DNA of 64,000 bases. Source: an uncultured Bryobacterales bacterium. GTDB lineage: Bacteria; Acidobacteriota; Terriglobia; Bryobacterales; UBA6623. Each line of letters opens with the position of its first letter. Within the stretch, counting starts at the first letter, position 1. A program made the translations under genes and the position numbers. The DNA lies in contig CATOTH010000009.1 of NCBI GenBank assembly GCA_951813065.1, positions 186,001 to 250,000 on the forward strand, given 5' to 3'. Positions 48,737 through 57,592 of the stretch are shown piece after piece. The notes beneath the pieces were generated by a model. It saw nothing but the letters and a program-made list of their open reading frames with translations, was not told the DNA's origin and did not search any database.

Positions 48737-49980
48737 CCGGTCCTCCCGTCCACCCAATCCCGAACGCGAACTCCGTGAATTCGATGGCATCCACCATTGA
48801 ATGCGTCGGTCCAGTTTCGTCATCGCTCAACCCCTGAAACAGGAATGAGCGACTCAGATACTTTGATACCTTATCAACGATAGCAAAACCTTACCATGCA
48901 ACAATGTTTTGATTAAGAACCGAAGGCTACAAGGCGTTTCTGCTTGTTTTACTTTACTCGTCCGTAAGATTTCCTGATTCAGCAGGGTGGTCGCGTTTGG
49001 CCGATCGAAGAGCGCCACATATTGTGTTCGCTGTCGCGGTGGGCACCGAGATTGGCCGACGACTACTTTGGCCGACTTCATCAAGGCGATGAAGGACGTG
49101 CGTGAGGGCGAACTACCCCGCTTCGGCAGCGCGCAGGTACTGCTCGACGACCTTCATACGGGCGATTGAGCCCACGAGCGAGATCAACTGCGGCTACAGG
49201 CGCGAGTCCCGCTGGCCGCACAGGCCAACCCTCTTTGGAAAGCCGTCCGGCGGAGGCGGTAGCCCGCCTGCGGTTGGTAACAGACGGCCAGTAGCGAGTC
49301 GCCGACGATTCCGTCGATCGCCAGCACCCGGAACCGAGAAACCGACCGTGCCCAGTTTCCGCGCGGTGTGAGCAACCACAGAGTCCTCGTAGACGGAGCG
49401 GCAGCCGCCCAACTCCCCGGCTTCAGGTGATCCTGCGGGATTCACAGATCCGAAGTCTTGCTTCTCTGGGGCGAAGCGTACAGCAAGAGGTACAGGTACC
49501 TTCAGACTGGGTTGAGGATTCTGGCTTGATCGATGCGCGGGAGTTGGGGGATGCGATGGTGTCGTTCCTCAACCACAGGTCCTGTGGTGTTGAAGTCGCG
49601 CACAGCTTGGTGTTGGGATTCCGGGGAGCGACTGGATGGCTGTGAATGCTGTGGTTCCGGTGAGGGCCGCGCAGTCGGGACTGCCGTCGATGGGAGGATT
49701 CGCTGGTAGCAGAGTCCACGTCCTCGGGTTTGGCCAAGCGGAAGTCATCCTGACCGGACTCAGCAGGAGGCCGGGAGATGAAGGCCGATATCTCGTGTGA
49801 GCCACCAGCCAGCCCACCTCTCAATCTGTGTGGCATTGGAACCCAAATCAGTGCGGCTGAGCCTTGCTAGGATCAGAAAAGCAGATAGAGATGGCTCAGC
49901 CGGTGCGGTCAATGGACTTCCTGTTGGGGGCTCGACTGGCGAGCTTCATGTTGTGCCAGTGATTGAAAGGGGGTAGGGAG
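48737..49980. other. Long gap with an AT-rich segment
   Basis: From about 48840 to 48970 the DNA is clearly AT-richer than the rest of the window. A short plus-strand frame ending near 49167 (LADFIKAMKDVREGELPRFG) resembles a small antitoxin-like tail but has no clear start. A 72-codon plus-strand frame at 49427-49645 is unrecognised. Nothing else is supported. Confidence 0.4.
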
Positions 49981-50232
49981 ATGGCTGATCTTCGGAAGGA
50001 ACTTCACGAAGAGATCGACCGAATGGCCACGCGAGATCTGCCGGGACTGAAGGAGTTCCTGGCCACGTATCCAGACAGCCTTTGCGCGAAGCTTCGCAAC
50101 GCGCCATACGACGACGAGCATCTAACCGATGAGGACAGGCAGGCGATGAAGGAGGCTGAGGAATGGCTTGAGCAGAATGGCGGGAAAGGCATACCGCACG
50201 ACCAGGTGATGCGTGAGCTCGGCCTCGACTAA
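49981..50232 (+). CDS. Small antitoxin-like protein
   Basis: The 83-residue acidic protein (MADLRKELHEEIDRMATRDL, HLTDEDRQAMKEAEEWLEQN, VMRELGLD) has the ending typical of antitoxins paired with RelE/ParE toxins: an acidic helical tail and a final RELGL. A GGGAG ribosome site sits directly before the ATG. The toxin frame begins 20 bases before its stop. The intact antitoxin beside a broken toxin is the stable outcome expected when a module decays. Confidence 0.7.
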   Translation: MADLRKELHEEIDRMATRDLPGLKEFLATYPDSLCAKLRNAPYDDEHLTDEDRQAMKEAEEWLEQNGGKGIPHDQVMRELGLD

Positions 50233-50492
50233 CTCGGGTCGGGGTCGGGTTATCGAGTGGACCAGGCAGTCCAGAGCCGACCTGGCGAAGCTGAACGCAC
50301 GGGAGGCGGAACAGCATCAAGCTCGCTGTTTGCCGGCTGGCGAATTCGGACCGTAGAGATGTCCGACAACTGAAGGGATTTGATCCCCCGAGGTTTCGGC
50401 TCAGGGTGGGTGGCTGGAAAGTGATGCTGGAGGTCAGCCCGGGTCTGATCCGTGTTCTGCGAGTGGTTCACAGGCGCGAGGCATATCGATAG
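50213..50492 (+). pseudogene. RelE/ParE-type toxin gene with a frameshift
   Basis: From a GTG at 50213 the frame reads SGRGRVIEWTRQSRADLAKL, typical of the RelE/ParE start (WT.QSR.DL). Near 50312 one extra base moves the reading to the next frame, which continues IKLAVCRLANSDRRDVRQLK, FRLRVGGWKVMLEV and RVLRVVHRREAYR to TAG at 50490. Both parts align end to end with one RelE-fold toxin of about 92 residues. The product is therefore likely inactive unless slippage occurs. Confidence 0.72.
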
Positions 50493-50977
50493 TCCACGTG
50501 GATACAGCACACCCTGCCCGAGGCGGCGGAACCGGATGCGGATGAGCCAGCTGATGATGAGGCTGGCTTGGCTGCCCCAGAGGCGGTGTCTCCTTAGGTT
50601 CGGCGCTCGTTATCGGGAAGGCCGGATTCGTGGAATCCGACACTCTCAGAGTCCGGACTCCCGCTGCTCATACTTGCCGGGGTCATTCGTCATCGTCCGC
50701 GAAGAGGGGCGGCGGCACCAGAGAATAATCAGATTCGATCACGGCTGTCCCATACAAAGTCGTTTAGAATCAGCAAATTGGGAGGGAGTGTAGCTTGAAT
50801 TGCTGGATTGCGGGTCTGACGATTGAGCAAGTTGTTGATTCTAAAGGCGTTGCCCGTACGGGTCGAGCTGTCCAAGGCATCTCGAAAGTGTAGAAGTCCA
50901 GTCCACGTAGGTAGCGCCGCTGCGGCGGGTGATTGCGGGGCTGCCTCGGTGCCCCGGGTTTTCGTCGCCGGGACCGC
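50493..50977. other. Gap with a spaced inverted repeat
   Basis: TTTAGAATCAGCAA (50763-50776) and TTGTTGATTCTAAA (50832-50845) are inverted copies with one mismatch, 55 bases apart. They may be the end of a small mobile element, but no matching partner was found elsewhere. No gene is recognised. Confidence 0.45.
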
Positions 50978-52146
50978 TCAGGCCTCGAACAGGCACATCT
51001 GGTCTGCGTTCGGATGCTGCGGCTCGGTGTCCCATGGCTCCGTAAACAGTTGCAGCATAGGAACTTGCGTGAACGGCGTGAGGTCCAGTACGCGCAGGAT
51101 GGTGTACAGATCGTGGGGTAGTTCGAGCCGTTTCTTCAAGATTGCGATTAGCACGTAGACGCTGACCGCGATCCAGATCTGGGTCTTGACCGCGTTTTCG
51201 GACGTGCCGAGGAACCGCTGGATCCGAAGATGTTGTTGCAGCCAACGGAACAGCAATTCGACCCTCCACCTCTAGCGGTACAGGTCAGCGACGGTCCGGG
51301 CGGGCAACTCGAAGTTGTTGGTCAGGAAGTGGAAGGTGCGCCGCTGGTCCGTGTCGCGGAAGCCGACGCGTCGCAACGGCTGAGGATACTTGGCGACGGT
51401 CTGCGGACCGGTCAGGATGATGGTCTGATCGCAGCGCAGGTCCAGTTGCTTGTCGATCAGGCGCGAGTAGCGTCGTCGCCACAGTAGGTTCGACTTGGCC
51501 CGGACCACGAAGAAGGCCCCGGCGGAGTGCAGGCGGGACAGGCGGAAGAAATCAATGTAGGCCCGGTCCATACCGTAGATGGCTCCGGGTTCGGGCGGCA
51601 GTTCAGCAAGTACCTTGACGGCGTGCAGCTTGCAATCGGAAATGCGGACGAAGGTCGGGATACTGCCTTGTCAGTCCATCAGGGTGTGGAGCTTAACGGC
51701 TCCCTTGGTGGCTCGGAAGCGAGCCCACGGGAAGGCGTTCAGGCTGAGATCGATGGTCGAGGAGTCGAGCGCGTAGACTGTGTTGTCGAGTTCCAGTCCC
51801 AGGTCCTCGTCTTGGAGAGCGGCCGGACGATGCGGGTCAGGGCTTGGGCGAAGTCCTGCCAGATCCGCCAGTCGCGCACTTCGTTGGCATGGGCCAGCGT
51901 GTTGCGGGCGATGCCGCCACGGATGCCCAAGTGGTAGAGCTTGTTGCTCTGGGCGCGCAAGCAGATCTCAAGATCGCGCAGGCTGCGACGGGCGGTGATC
52001 TGGGCGAAGGCCATGCAGAGGAACTGGTCCAGGCAGGAGAAGGAGCGCGCACGACGCTGGCCACCATAGCGCCGGACGCAACGATGGAAGGTGTGGAGCG
52101 GCAAATGGTCCATCACTTGGACGAAGACGAGCTTTCAGGAATACAT
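50978..52146 (-). pseudogene. IS4-family transposase (DUF4372 + DDE) with several lesions
   Basis: Reading back from 52146: MYS, TGA at 52135-52137, then KLVFVQVMDHLPLHTFHRCV (DUF4372) and ANEVRDWRIWQDFAQAL. A frameshift lies near 51810, then LGLELDNTVYALDSSTIDLS with the first catalytic region. TGA at 51671-51673 is followed by GSIPTFVRISDCKLHAV, YGMDRAYIDFFRL with the second Asp, TAG at 51272-51274, and RWRVELLFRWLQQHLRIQRF with the Glu. The frame ends with LELPHDLYTILRVL. Four lesions make it clearly dead. Confidence 0.85.
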
Positions 52147-52241
52147 GCGTTCCCTCGCGCCAACCAGAAAGACGGCGGCGGGGGAATGAGGATAGTCCAC
52201 TCCGATCGTTGAAGTCGTTCACATTAGAGATATTCGACTAA

Positions 52242-52601
52242 TTAACTGATATACAGGAAGTTATACGTCATACGTGCGAGTTCTGTGGGACAGCCGTGGG
52301 CACATCCATAGAACAGTCCGGGCTGCGCCGTCAGGATGGAAGCCACCAGCTCGCGGTAGTCCACGGTCTTTGAGGGCCGGCCTGGACCGCCGCCCGGCGG
52401 GCCAGCCTCCGCTTGGCCGTGTAACACCTCCGAAACCGTCATGGCGTCGATTCCATCCGCCACGGCGGAGCGAGCCTCGGTTTCGGCCCGGTCACAAAGA
52501 ACGGTCTGCACGGAGACCCCGGCGATTCCCACCATCCCGGCATTTGACAGACCGGCCTTGATCAGGATCTCGATTTCAAGACGCTTGGTTGCATAGTGCA
52601 C
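52242..52601 (-). pseudogene. 5' fragment of a second IS21-type istA gene
   Basis: From a GTG at 52601 the frame reads HYATKRLEIEILIKAGLSNA and GIAGVSVQTV, the IS21 helix-turn-helix, then GPGRPSKTVDYRELVASIL, the same linker as in the IstA at 47.5-48.7 kb. The similarity stops where the IS4 remnant begins. The first half of istA was therefore cut off, probably by the IS4 insertion. Confidence 0.65.
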
Positions 52602-52994
52602 TTCGGAACCCTCTCCTGCAAGAGGCGTTCGGACGGCCCCTCGTTTACGGGGGTACATGGCGGAAGCTCGAATCTCAAGGCCTCAGTGTGTGCCAGAATT
52701 CATGGAGTTTTCCGCGCCAGAGTTTACGGGACCCTCAATCCCATAGATTTGCCCTTCCGAAGCCCATTCGAGCATTCCGACGTGAACTGATCGCGGTATG
52801 CCGCGAATACGGCCATTCGAGGTTTCCCTTACCCTGCTGCAAGTAGCTGAACGCCGCTCTCGTATCGACCCCTCGTCCGCGACCCAGTAACGCCCCGCTG
52901 AACGCCTACCTTACGAACGAACCGCCCGGCCTCGCATTGACGAAGCGAACCTGAGCGGTCCCGACGGACGGCCCACTGCGACCGTCGTCAGTCG
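52602..52994. other. Gap, no recognised gene
   Basis: The segment lies between the istA fragment and the 3' end of the MBL gene. No coding motif or clear structure is seen. Confidence 0.5.
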
Positions 52995-54026
52995 CTACGC
53001 CTTGGTCCAACAGGTGACGCCCACGACTTCGACAGCAGCGACACGCTGCTCGAGTTCCATGTATGCCAGGTGCGACAGCGACTCGGCCATCCCAAACCGG
53101 CGGTCGAACAGGCTCCGATCCTCGCCCCAGACGGCGCCGGCGATCTCGAATGCGTTCATGGGCTTGTCCCCTAGCAAATCGACGATCGAGTCGCACCGGC
53201 GTCCGTGGTGAAGTCTGGTGTTGTCGATCCACTCCCGGTGCCCCTTGAACGGCCGACCATGCGACGGGACGACTTTTCCGGCGTCTAGTCCGCGCAACTT
53301 GTCCAGCGTCACGAGATACTCTCCAAGCGGGTTGTCCCGATAGAACCAATGCACTCCGATGTTGGGTGTGACATGCGGCAGGATCGCGTCCGTCGAGAAC
53401 AGCACGCGCTGCTCGGGCCAAAAGAAGCAAAGCTGGCCAGGGGAATGTCCCGGGGCCGCGATGGCTTCCAGCGTCCCTCCAAGAAACCTGATCTGCTCTC
53501 CCTCTTCAATCGTGCCGTCCACCACCAGGCGTTCGGCGAGGCCGGATCCCGCCGCGGCTTGTTCGCGCAAGGCGTCGACCTGCGGTGCGGGCATGCCGTG
53601 CTGCCGCAGAAACGCCGCGGCCTCGGCAAAGAACTTGCGATCTGGACCTAGAGGCTTGACCAGTTCCGCTTCGATGTCCGGCATGCGGACCGGTGCCCCC
53701 GTACGACGCCGGAGTTCCGCTGCCGCCCCGATGTGGTCAGGGTGGAGATGGCTCACCAGGATTCCGGTAATGCAGTTCCAGCCGGAGCCAACGCTTTGCA
53801 AGGCCGATTCCAAGGACAACAGCGACTCCGCCGAGCGAATTCCCGTGTCAAGCAGCAAGTCTCCGCCATCCGTGTGGAACAGGAAGACGTTGACGCTCGT
53901 CAGAGCCCATGGGAGCGGAAGGCGGATCTGCCAAGCACCGTCCGCGACCGGCCACACTTTGGGAGCTGGGGTTTGAGAAGGCAAGGGGGAGGGGAATCCA
54001 CAGCTAGCGCGCGGAAACTCCATCAT
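52995..54026 (-). CDS. MBL-fold metallo-hydrolase
   Basis: The 343-residue protein has the metallo-beta-lactamase core: VNVFLFHTDGGDLLLDTGI, the zinc-binding SHLHPDH, APGHSPGQLCFFW with the next His, FSTDAILPHVTPNIG with the bridging Asp, and a late VPSHGRPFKGH with the last His. A C-terminal winged-helix-like part (CDSIVDLLGDKPMNAFEIAG) is typical of the glyoxalase II/RNase Z-related group with an added domain. The start ATG at 54026 is preferred because a longer frame adds Arg-rich antisense-like sequence. It is transcribed divergently from the next gene, with 57 bases between. The substrate is likely a thioester, lactone or phosphodiester; not determined. Confidence 0.87.
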   Translation of the reverse strand: MMEFPRASCGFPSPLPSQTPAPKVWPVADGAWQIRLPLPWALTSVNVFLFHTDGGDLLLDTGIRSAESLLSLESALQSVGSGWNCITGILVSHLHPDHIGAAAELRRRTGAPVRMPDIEAELVKPLGPDRKFFAEAAAFLRQHGMPAPQVDALREQAAAGSGLAERLVVDGTIEEGEQIRFLGGTLEAIAAPGHSPGQLCFFWPEQRVLFSTDAILPHVTPNIGVHWFYRDNPLGEYLVTLDKLRGLDAGKVVPSHGRPFKGHREWIDNTRLHHGRRCDSIVDLLGDKPMNAFEIAGAVWGEDRSLFDRRFGMAESLSHLAYMELEQRVAAVEVVGVTCWTKA

Positions 54027-54083
54027 ACCGACGGCGATGGATAGGCGGGATCTTGTTACTCTGGTTACGGTTACTGGTTCCGG

Positions 54084-55202
54084 ATGAGATCGTTTCCGAA
54101 GCTGTTGGCCGCTCTGGTTCTGGTGGTTGCCGGATCCGCTCAGGCGGCTCCCGAGCCTGCCGAGAAGCTCAAGTGTGATACGGACAAGTTCGGTCCGTTT
54201 CTCGACTTCGAGTTCCGATTCGTTACCGGCGTGTGGTTCAATCTGCCGGTCAAGCAGTTCGTGGGGAGGCAGTTCACACTGGATCTGGACGTCATCGTCG
54301 AGCCTGTGAACGACACTCCGGGTGATCCCGTTATCCTCAACGATGCGATGAGGTCGCCGGGTGTCGTCCCCCCTGGGCTCAAGGGCTCGGTTCGCTTCGG
54401 AGGCGCGTTTTCCACCGGCCTCGGCCAGTATCTTATGCGCTGGCGTGTCGTTGACAATCTCGGTCGGAGATGCTTGGGCGAGAAGCGATTCAAGGTGGCC
54501 TTGTCTCGCGGGCAACGGAGCGTCCAGGTGACGCTAGCGCCGGGAAAGATCGAGGATGCAACGACGTACCTCTTGCGCCCGGAGTTTCCGGATGACCGTC
54601 CTCAGCTCAGATCGCCGGAGCGGCTGAAGATCTTTCTCAGCTTGGATGTGCTGGGTAGACGGAGGTTGCCGGTTCGCCCCGGTCTGGCAAACTTGCTGCC
54701 TCATTTCTCGGCGTTGCGGCAACTCGTTCGCAGCGAGGAATTCAACGAATTCTCGGTTGTGGCGTTCAGCTTCGAGGACCAGACCGTCGTGGAGCGGCAG
54801 GACTATGGCCCAACCATAGATTTCCCCGGGCTCGGGAACGTCATCGATGAGCTGGACCCCGCGACTGTTGATGTCCGCGATCTCTACTACGGCAGCGAGT
54901 TGCAGTTCTTCGAGAGCATGCTGCTGGAAGAACTTGCAGGCTCCGACACTCCGGCAGGCGTAGTCTTCGTTGGGCACGAAATGAAGTTCGGCAAGGAGGT
55001 TCGCAGGCGGGTGCTGGATCGAATGCGGCAACTGGGCATCCCGTTTGCATTTCTCGACGTCTCTTACCTGGCATGGCGCGGAGTGATGGGGAATTTCATC
55101 CGAGCCATGGACGGCAGGGAGTATAAGCTTCGCAAGCCGTCGGACCTAGCCAAGGCTGTGGCTGCGTTCGAGGCTCAAGCACGGGACAACAGACTGCAGT
55201 AG
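54084..55202 (+). CDS. Exported protein of unknown function
   Basis: The 372-residue protein has a signal peptide (RSFPKLLAALVLVVAGSAQA). Residues 25-165 seem to form beta domains (FEFRFVTGVWFNLPVKQFVG, YLMRWRVVDNLGRRCLGEKR). A later half has an alternating alpha/beta pattern with LKIFLSLDVLGRRRLPV, FSVVAFSFEDQTVV, TPAGVVFVGHEMKFG and RQLGIPFAFLDVSY, which resembles a von Willebrand A-like fold without a clear metal-binding DxSxS motif. I do not recognise the family with certainty. The divergent MBL gene shares its upstream region. Confidence 0.7.
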   Translation: MRSFPKLLAALVLVVAGSAQAAPEPAEKLKCDTDKFGPFLDFEFRFVTGVWFNLPVKQFVGRQFTLDLDVIVEPVNDTPGDPVILNDAMRSPGVVPPGLKGSVRFGGAFSTGLGQYLMRWRVVDNLGRRCLGEKRFKVALSRGQRSVQVTLAPGKIEDATTYLLRPEFPDDRPQLRSPERLKIFLSLDVLGRRRLPVRPGLANLLPHFSALRQLVRSEEFNEFSVVAFSFEDQTVVERQDYGPTIDFPGLGNVIDELDPATVDVRDLYYGSELQFFESMLLEELAGSDTPAGVVFVGHEMKFGKEVRRRVLDRMRQLGIPFAFLDVSYLAWRGVMGNFIRAMDGREYKLRKPSDLAKAVAAFEAQARDNRLQ

Positions 55203-55234
55203 CGGCCGTGGATGTGCGGCGATTCTCGGGAGGG

Positions 55235-56020
55235 CTATTTCCACGTCACTTCCATTGCGAAGAAGTGGTCGAAGACCTCCCGGTTCGGATGGTTGATGTC
55301 GTTCTGTTCCGGACTGCGTATGTAGAAATCGAGCTGCTGGAGCGCGGGATTCACGGCGCCTGCCTCGGATAACTTTCCGTCCAGCGGGTAGTTGGCCACC
55401 AAGTCTCGGCTTCTCATACCTTGGGTGACCATGAAATGGATCTCGTAGTCCTCGTAGAGCGGCTCTCCATTGAGGGTCGCCGAGCCAAGGCCCCATCCGG
55501 CGACATAGAGCAAGCTCTTCGGCCAATTCGCGTCGCCACAACCAGAATCGCCGTGTTCGAACAGGTAAGCGGCGATTCCGCCGTCCTGGCATGGCGAGAA
55601 TTCCTTGATTTCCTTCAGATCGATGACATAACTCCCTTCGGGAAGCTCCAGTTCGGCACGGAACACGCCGGTGTTGGCAATCTCGTCGACGTTGATCTCA
55701 GCCGTTCCGCCGACCGGCCGGAGGTTCGAACCGTCATTCCCCATGTGGTCCCATGGGCTTTCGTCGTTGAGAGTGCCCACTTGGTAGATCCGGCCGCCGG
55801 AGATGATGAACTTGCCGTCGTAGAGGTCGTGTTGGCCCGGAGCGTAGAGCCCCATCGCCGTGCCGGGCTGTGTTCGTGGTCCGCGTTCGGCTGTGTTTTC
55901 CGGCGAAGTGGCTGGGGGTTGAGTTCCGCAGCCGAGCGCTAGGACCGAGAGGAGAGCCGCGACGCAAGTCGGCGCGACCAGCTGATTCCAGCGAATGGAA
56001 AGGCGGGTGGAAAATGTCAC
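55235..56020 (-). CDS. Lipoprotein of unknown function
   Basis: The 261-residue protein starts with GTG at 56020, a basic N-terminus, a hydrophobic stretch and a lipobox (VLALGC), so it should be lipidated at the membrane. The body is rich in aromatic and acidic residues with likely beta strands (LYDGKFIISGGRIYQVGTL, SYVIDLKEIKEFSPCQDG, AYLFEHGDSGCGDANWPKSL). Four Cys are in two close pairs (about 28 residues apart), perhaps forming disulfides. No domain is recognised. It converges with the unknown exported protein with 32 bases between. Confidence 0.7.
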   Translation of the reverse strand: MTFSTRLSIRWNQLVAPTCVAALLSVLALGCGTQPPATSPENTAERGPRTQPGTAMGLYAPGQHDLYDGKFIISGGRIYQVGTLNDESPWDHMGNDGSNLRPVGGTAEINVDEIANTGVFRAELELPEGSYVIDLKEIKEFSPCQDGGIAAYLFEHGDSGCGDANWPKSLLYVAGWGLGSATLNGEPLYEDYEIHFMVTQGMRSRDLVANYPLDGKLSEAGAVNPALQQLDFYIRSPEQNDINHPNREVFDHFFAMEVTWK

Positions 56021-56303
56021 GCTTGGAAGCCTATCACAATGCCTGCGTTCCAGGTCTCCCGTCAGGCCTGCGGCGGACACAGGTGAGCAATGGCTCACCT
56101 GAGGGGAATAGGCGAGTGACAGAGGAATGCTCTCGCGGCGAACACTGCTCGTGCCCGATATCAGGTCCGAAAGCGGGCCCGTCTTAAGCCCCGCAATCCC
56201 GGAATCCGCCCGTTTCGACCGCTGTCCGGCTCGACAGTGGCTTTCGCGACGTGGGAGAATCGGCAAGCGCAGTGCTCCCGGCAACTGTCGCTCCGGAGAT
56301 GGC

Positions 56304-57140
56304 ATGAGCGCGCCTCCACGACCAATGTTGCTGGTTCATCCATCGGCGTCGATCGCGGAGACCTCCCGTGTCGCGAGCACCTCCCGAATCGGACCGGACG
56401 TAGTTGTCGGACAGTACTCGATCATCGAGGACGACGTCGAGATCGGAGCCCGTTGCAGGATCGAGCCGCATGTCGTTGTCAAGCGCTGGACTTCCCTCGG
56501 AACTGACAACGAAGTCTCCAGCGGGGCCGTGCTAGGGACCGATCCTCTCGACAAGGCGTTTGGCGGGGGGCGGTCCTACTTGCGGATCGGCAACGGGAAC
56601 AAGATCCGCGAGCACTTCACGATTTCGCGAGGCACGGAGCCCGAGTCCGAGACCGTCATCGGCAACGGCAACTTCATCATGACCTCCGGACACATTGCCC
56701 ACAATTGCCGGATTGGCGACAACGCTGTCATTGCCAGCGGGGCATTGATATCTGGGTATGTTGAAATCGAGGATCGCGCCTTTGTGTCGGGAAATATCGG
56801 CGTCCAGCAGTACCTGCGGATCGGCGAGATCGCAATGGTGGGTGGCATGACCCGGGTAAATCAGGACGTGACTCCCTACCTGACTCATGTCGGTCCCACG
56901 ATGGCGGTGCACGGCTTGAACATCGTAGGACTGCGACGCGCCGGACTGGATGCCGGTGATATCGACCGTATCCGGCGCGCCTACCGCATCCTGTTCAGAT
57001 CCGAACTGCCGTTGGCAGAGGCGCTCGCGAAGGTGGAAATGGAGTTGGACGGGCCACACGTCGGCCACATGGTCGAATTCATTCGAGCGTCCAAGAAGGG
57101 CGTTTGCCGGCGCAAGGGCCGGGGGACTGGAGACAACTGA
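56304..57140 (+). CDS. lpxA: Acyl-[ACP]-UDP-N-acetylglucosamine O-acyltransferase LpxA
   Basis: The 278-residue enzyme transfers a hydroxyacyl chain to UDP-GlcNAc, the first step of lipid A synthesis, in the cytoplasm. The left-handed beta-helix hexapeptides run from VHPSASIAETSRVASTSRIG through DVVVGQYSIIEDDVEIGARC and beyond; the catalytic His (133) is in MTSGHIAHNCRIG, and the C-terminal helices contain VGLRRAGLDAGDIDRIRRAY. This shows an LPS-bearing envelope. The ATG at 56304 follows a CGGAGA ribosome site. Its stop overlaps the next start (TGATG), so the two genes are coupled. No lpxD or fabZ gene lies next to it. Confidence 0.93.
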   Translation: MSAPPRPMLLVHPSASIAETSRVASTSRIGPDVVVGQYSIIEDDVEIGARCRIEPHVVVKRWTSLGTDNEVSSGAVLGTDPLDKAFGGGRSYLRIGNGNKIREHFTISRGTEPESETVIGNGNFIMTSGHIAHNCRIGDNAVIASGALISGYVEIEDRAFVSGNIGVQQYLRIGEIAMVGGMTRVNQDVTPYLTHVGPTMAVHGLNIVGLRRAGLDAGDIDRIRRAYRILFRSELPLAEALAKVEMELDGPHVGHMVEFIRASKKGVCRRKGRGTGDN

Positions 57141-57508
57141 TGTACAACGGAATCGAACACACGGCGATCGCGACGGAGGACCCAGAAGGCCTCGGACAAT
57201 GGTACGAGCGGAATCTCGAGATGCCGATCGTCCACCGGTACGGCGGGAACGTCTTTGTGCGCGCCAATGACGGCACGATGCTGGAGCTCATTCCATCCGA
57301 GGGCGATGCCGTCGAGACTTCGATGCGTACACCCGGTATCCGCCATCTGGCGGTCAAGGTCGACGACTTCGATGAGGGTGTTAAGGACCTTGAATCCAAG
57401 GGAATCAAGATCGTGCAGTTCGTGGAGGCCGGACCGAATCGCTTGGCATTCTTCCTCGATCCGGAAGGCAATATCTTGCACCTCATCCACCGGAGCGAGC
57501 CGATCTAG
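57140..57508 (+). CDS. Glyoxalase/VOC-family protein
   Basis: The 122-residue single VOC domain has the two beta-alpha-beta-beta-beta units of the glyoxalase superfamily: GIEHTAIATEDPEGLGQWYE with a likely metal His, NVFVRANDGTMLELIPSE with Glu, IRHLAVKVDDFDEGVKDLES with His, and FFLDPEGNILHLIHR, where a His replaces the usual final Glu. Enzymes of this fold act on methylglyoxal adducts, epimers or antibiotics. The ATG overlaps the lpxA stop by one base, so it is translated together with LpxA. The link to lipid A is unknown. Confidence 0.85.
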   Translation: MYNGIEHTAIATEDPEGLGQWYERNLEMPIVHRYGGNVFVRANDGTMLELIPSEGDAVETSMRTPGIRHLAVKVDDFDEGVKDLESKGIKIVQFVEAGPNRLAFFLDPEGNILHLIHRSEPI

Positions 57509-57592
57509 GCGCGGCTCGCGTCGAGCAGCCTTTGTGCATGAGTCGTCCGCGCCGATCGCGGCCTGAGTACGCACTGCGGTAGGCTTAGCCCC

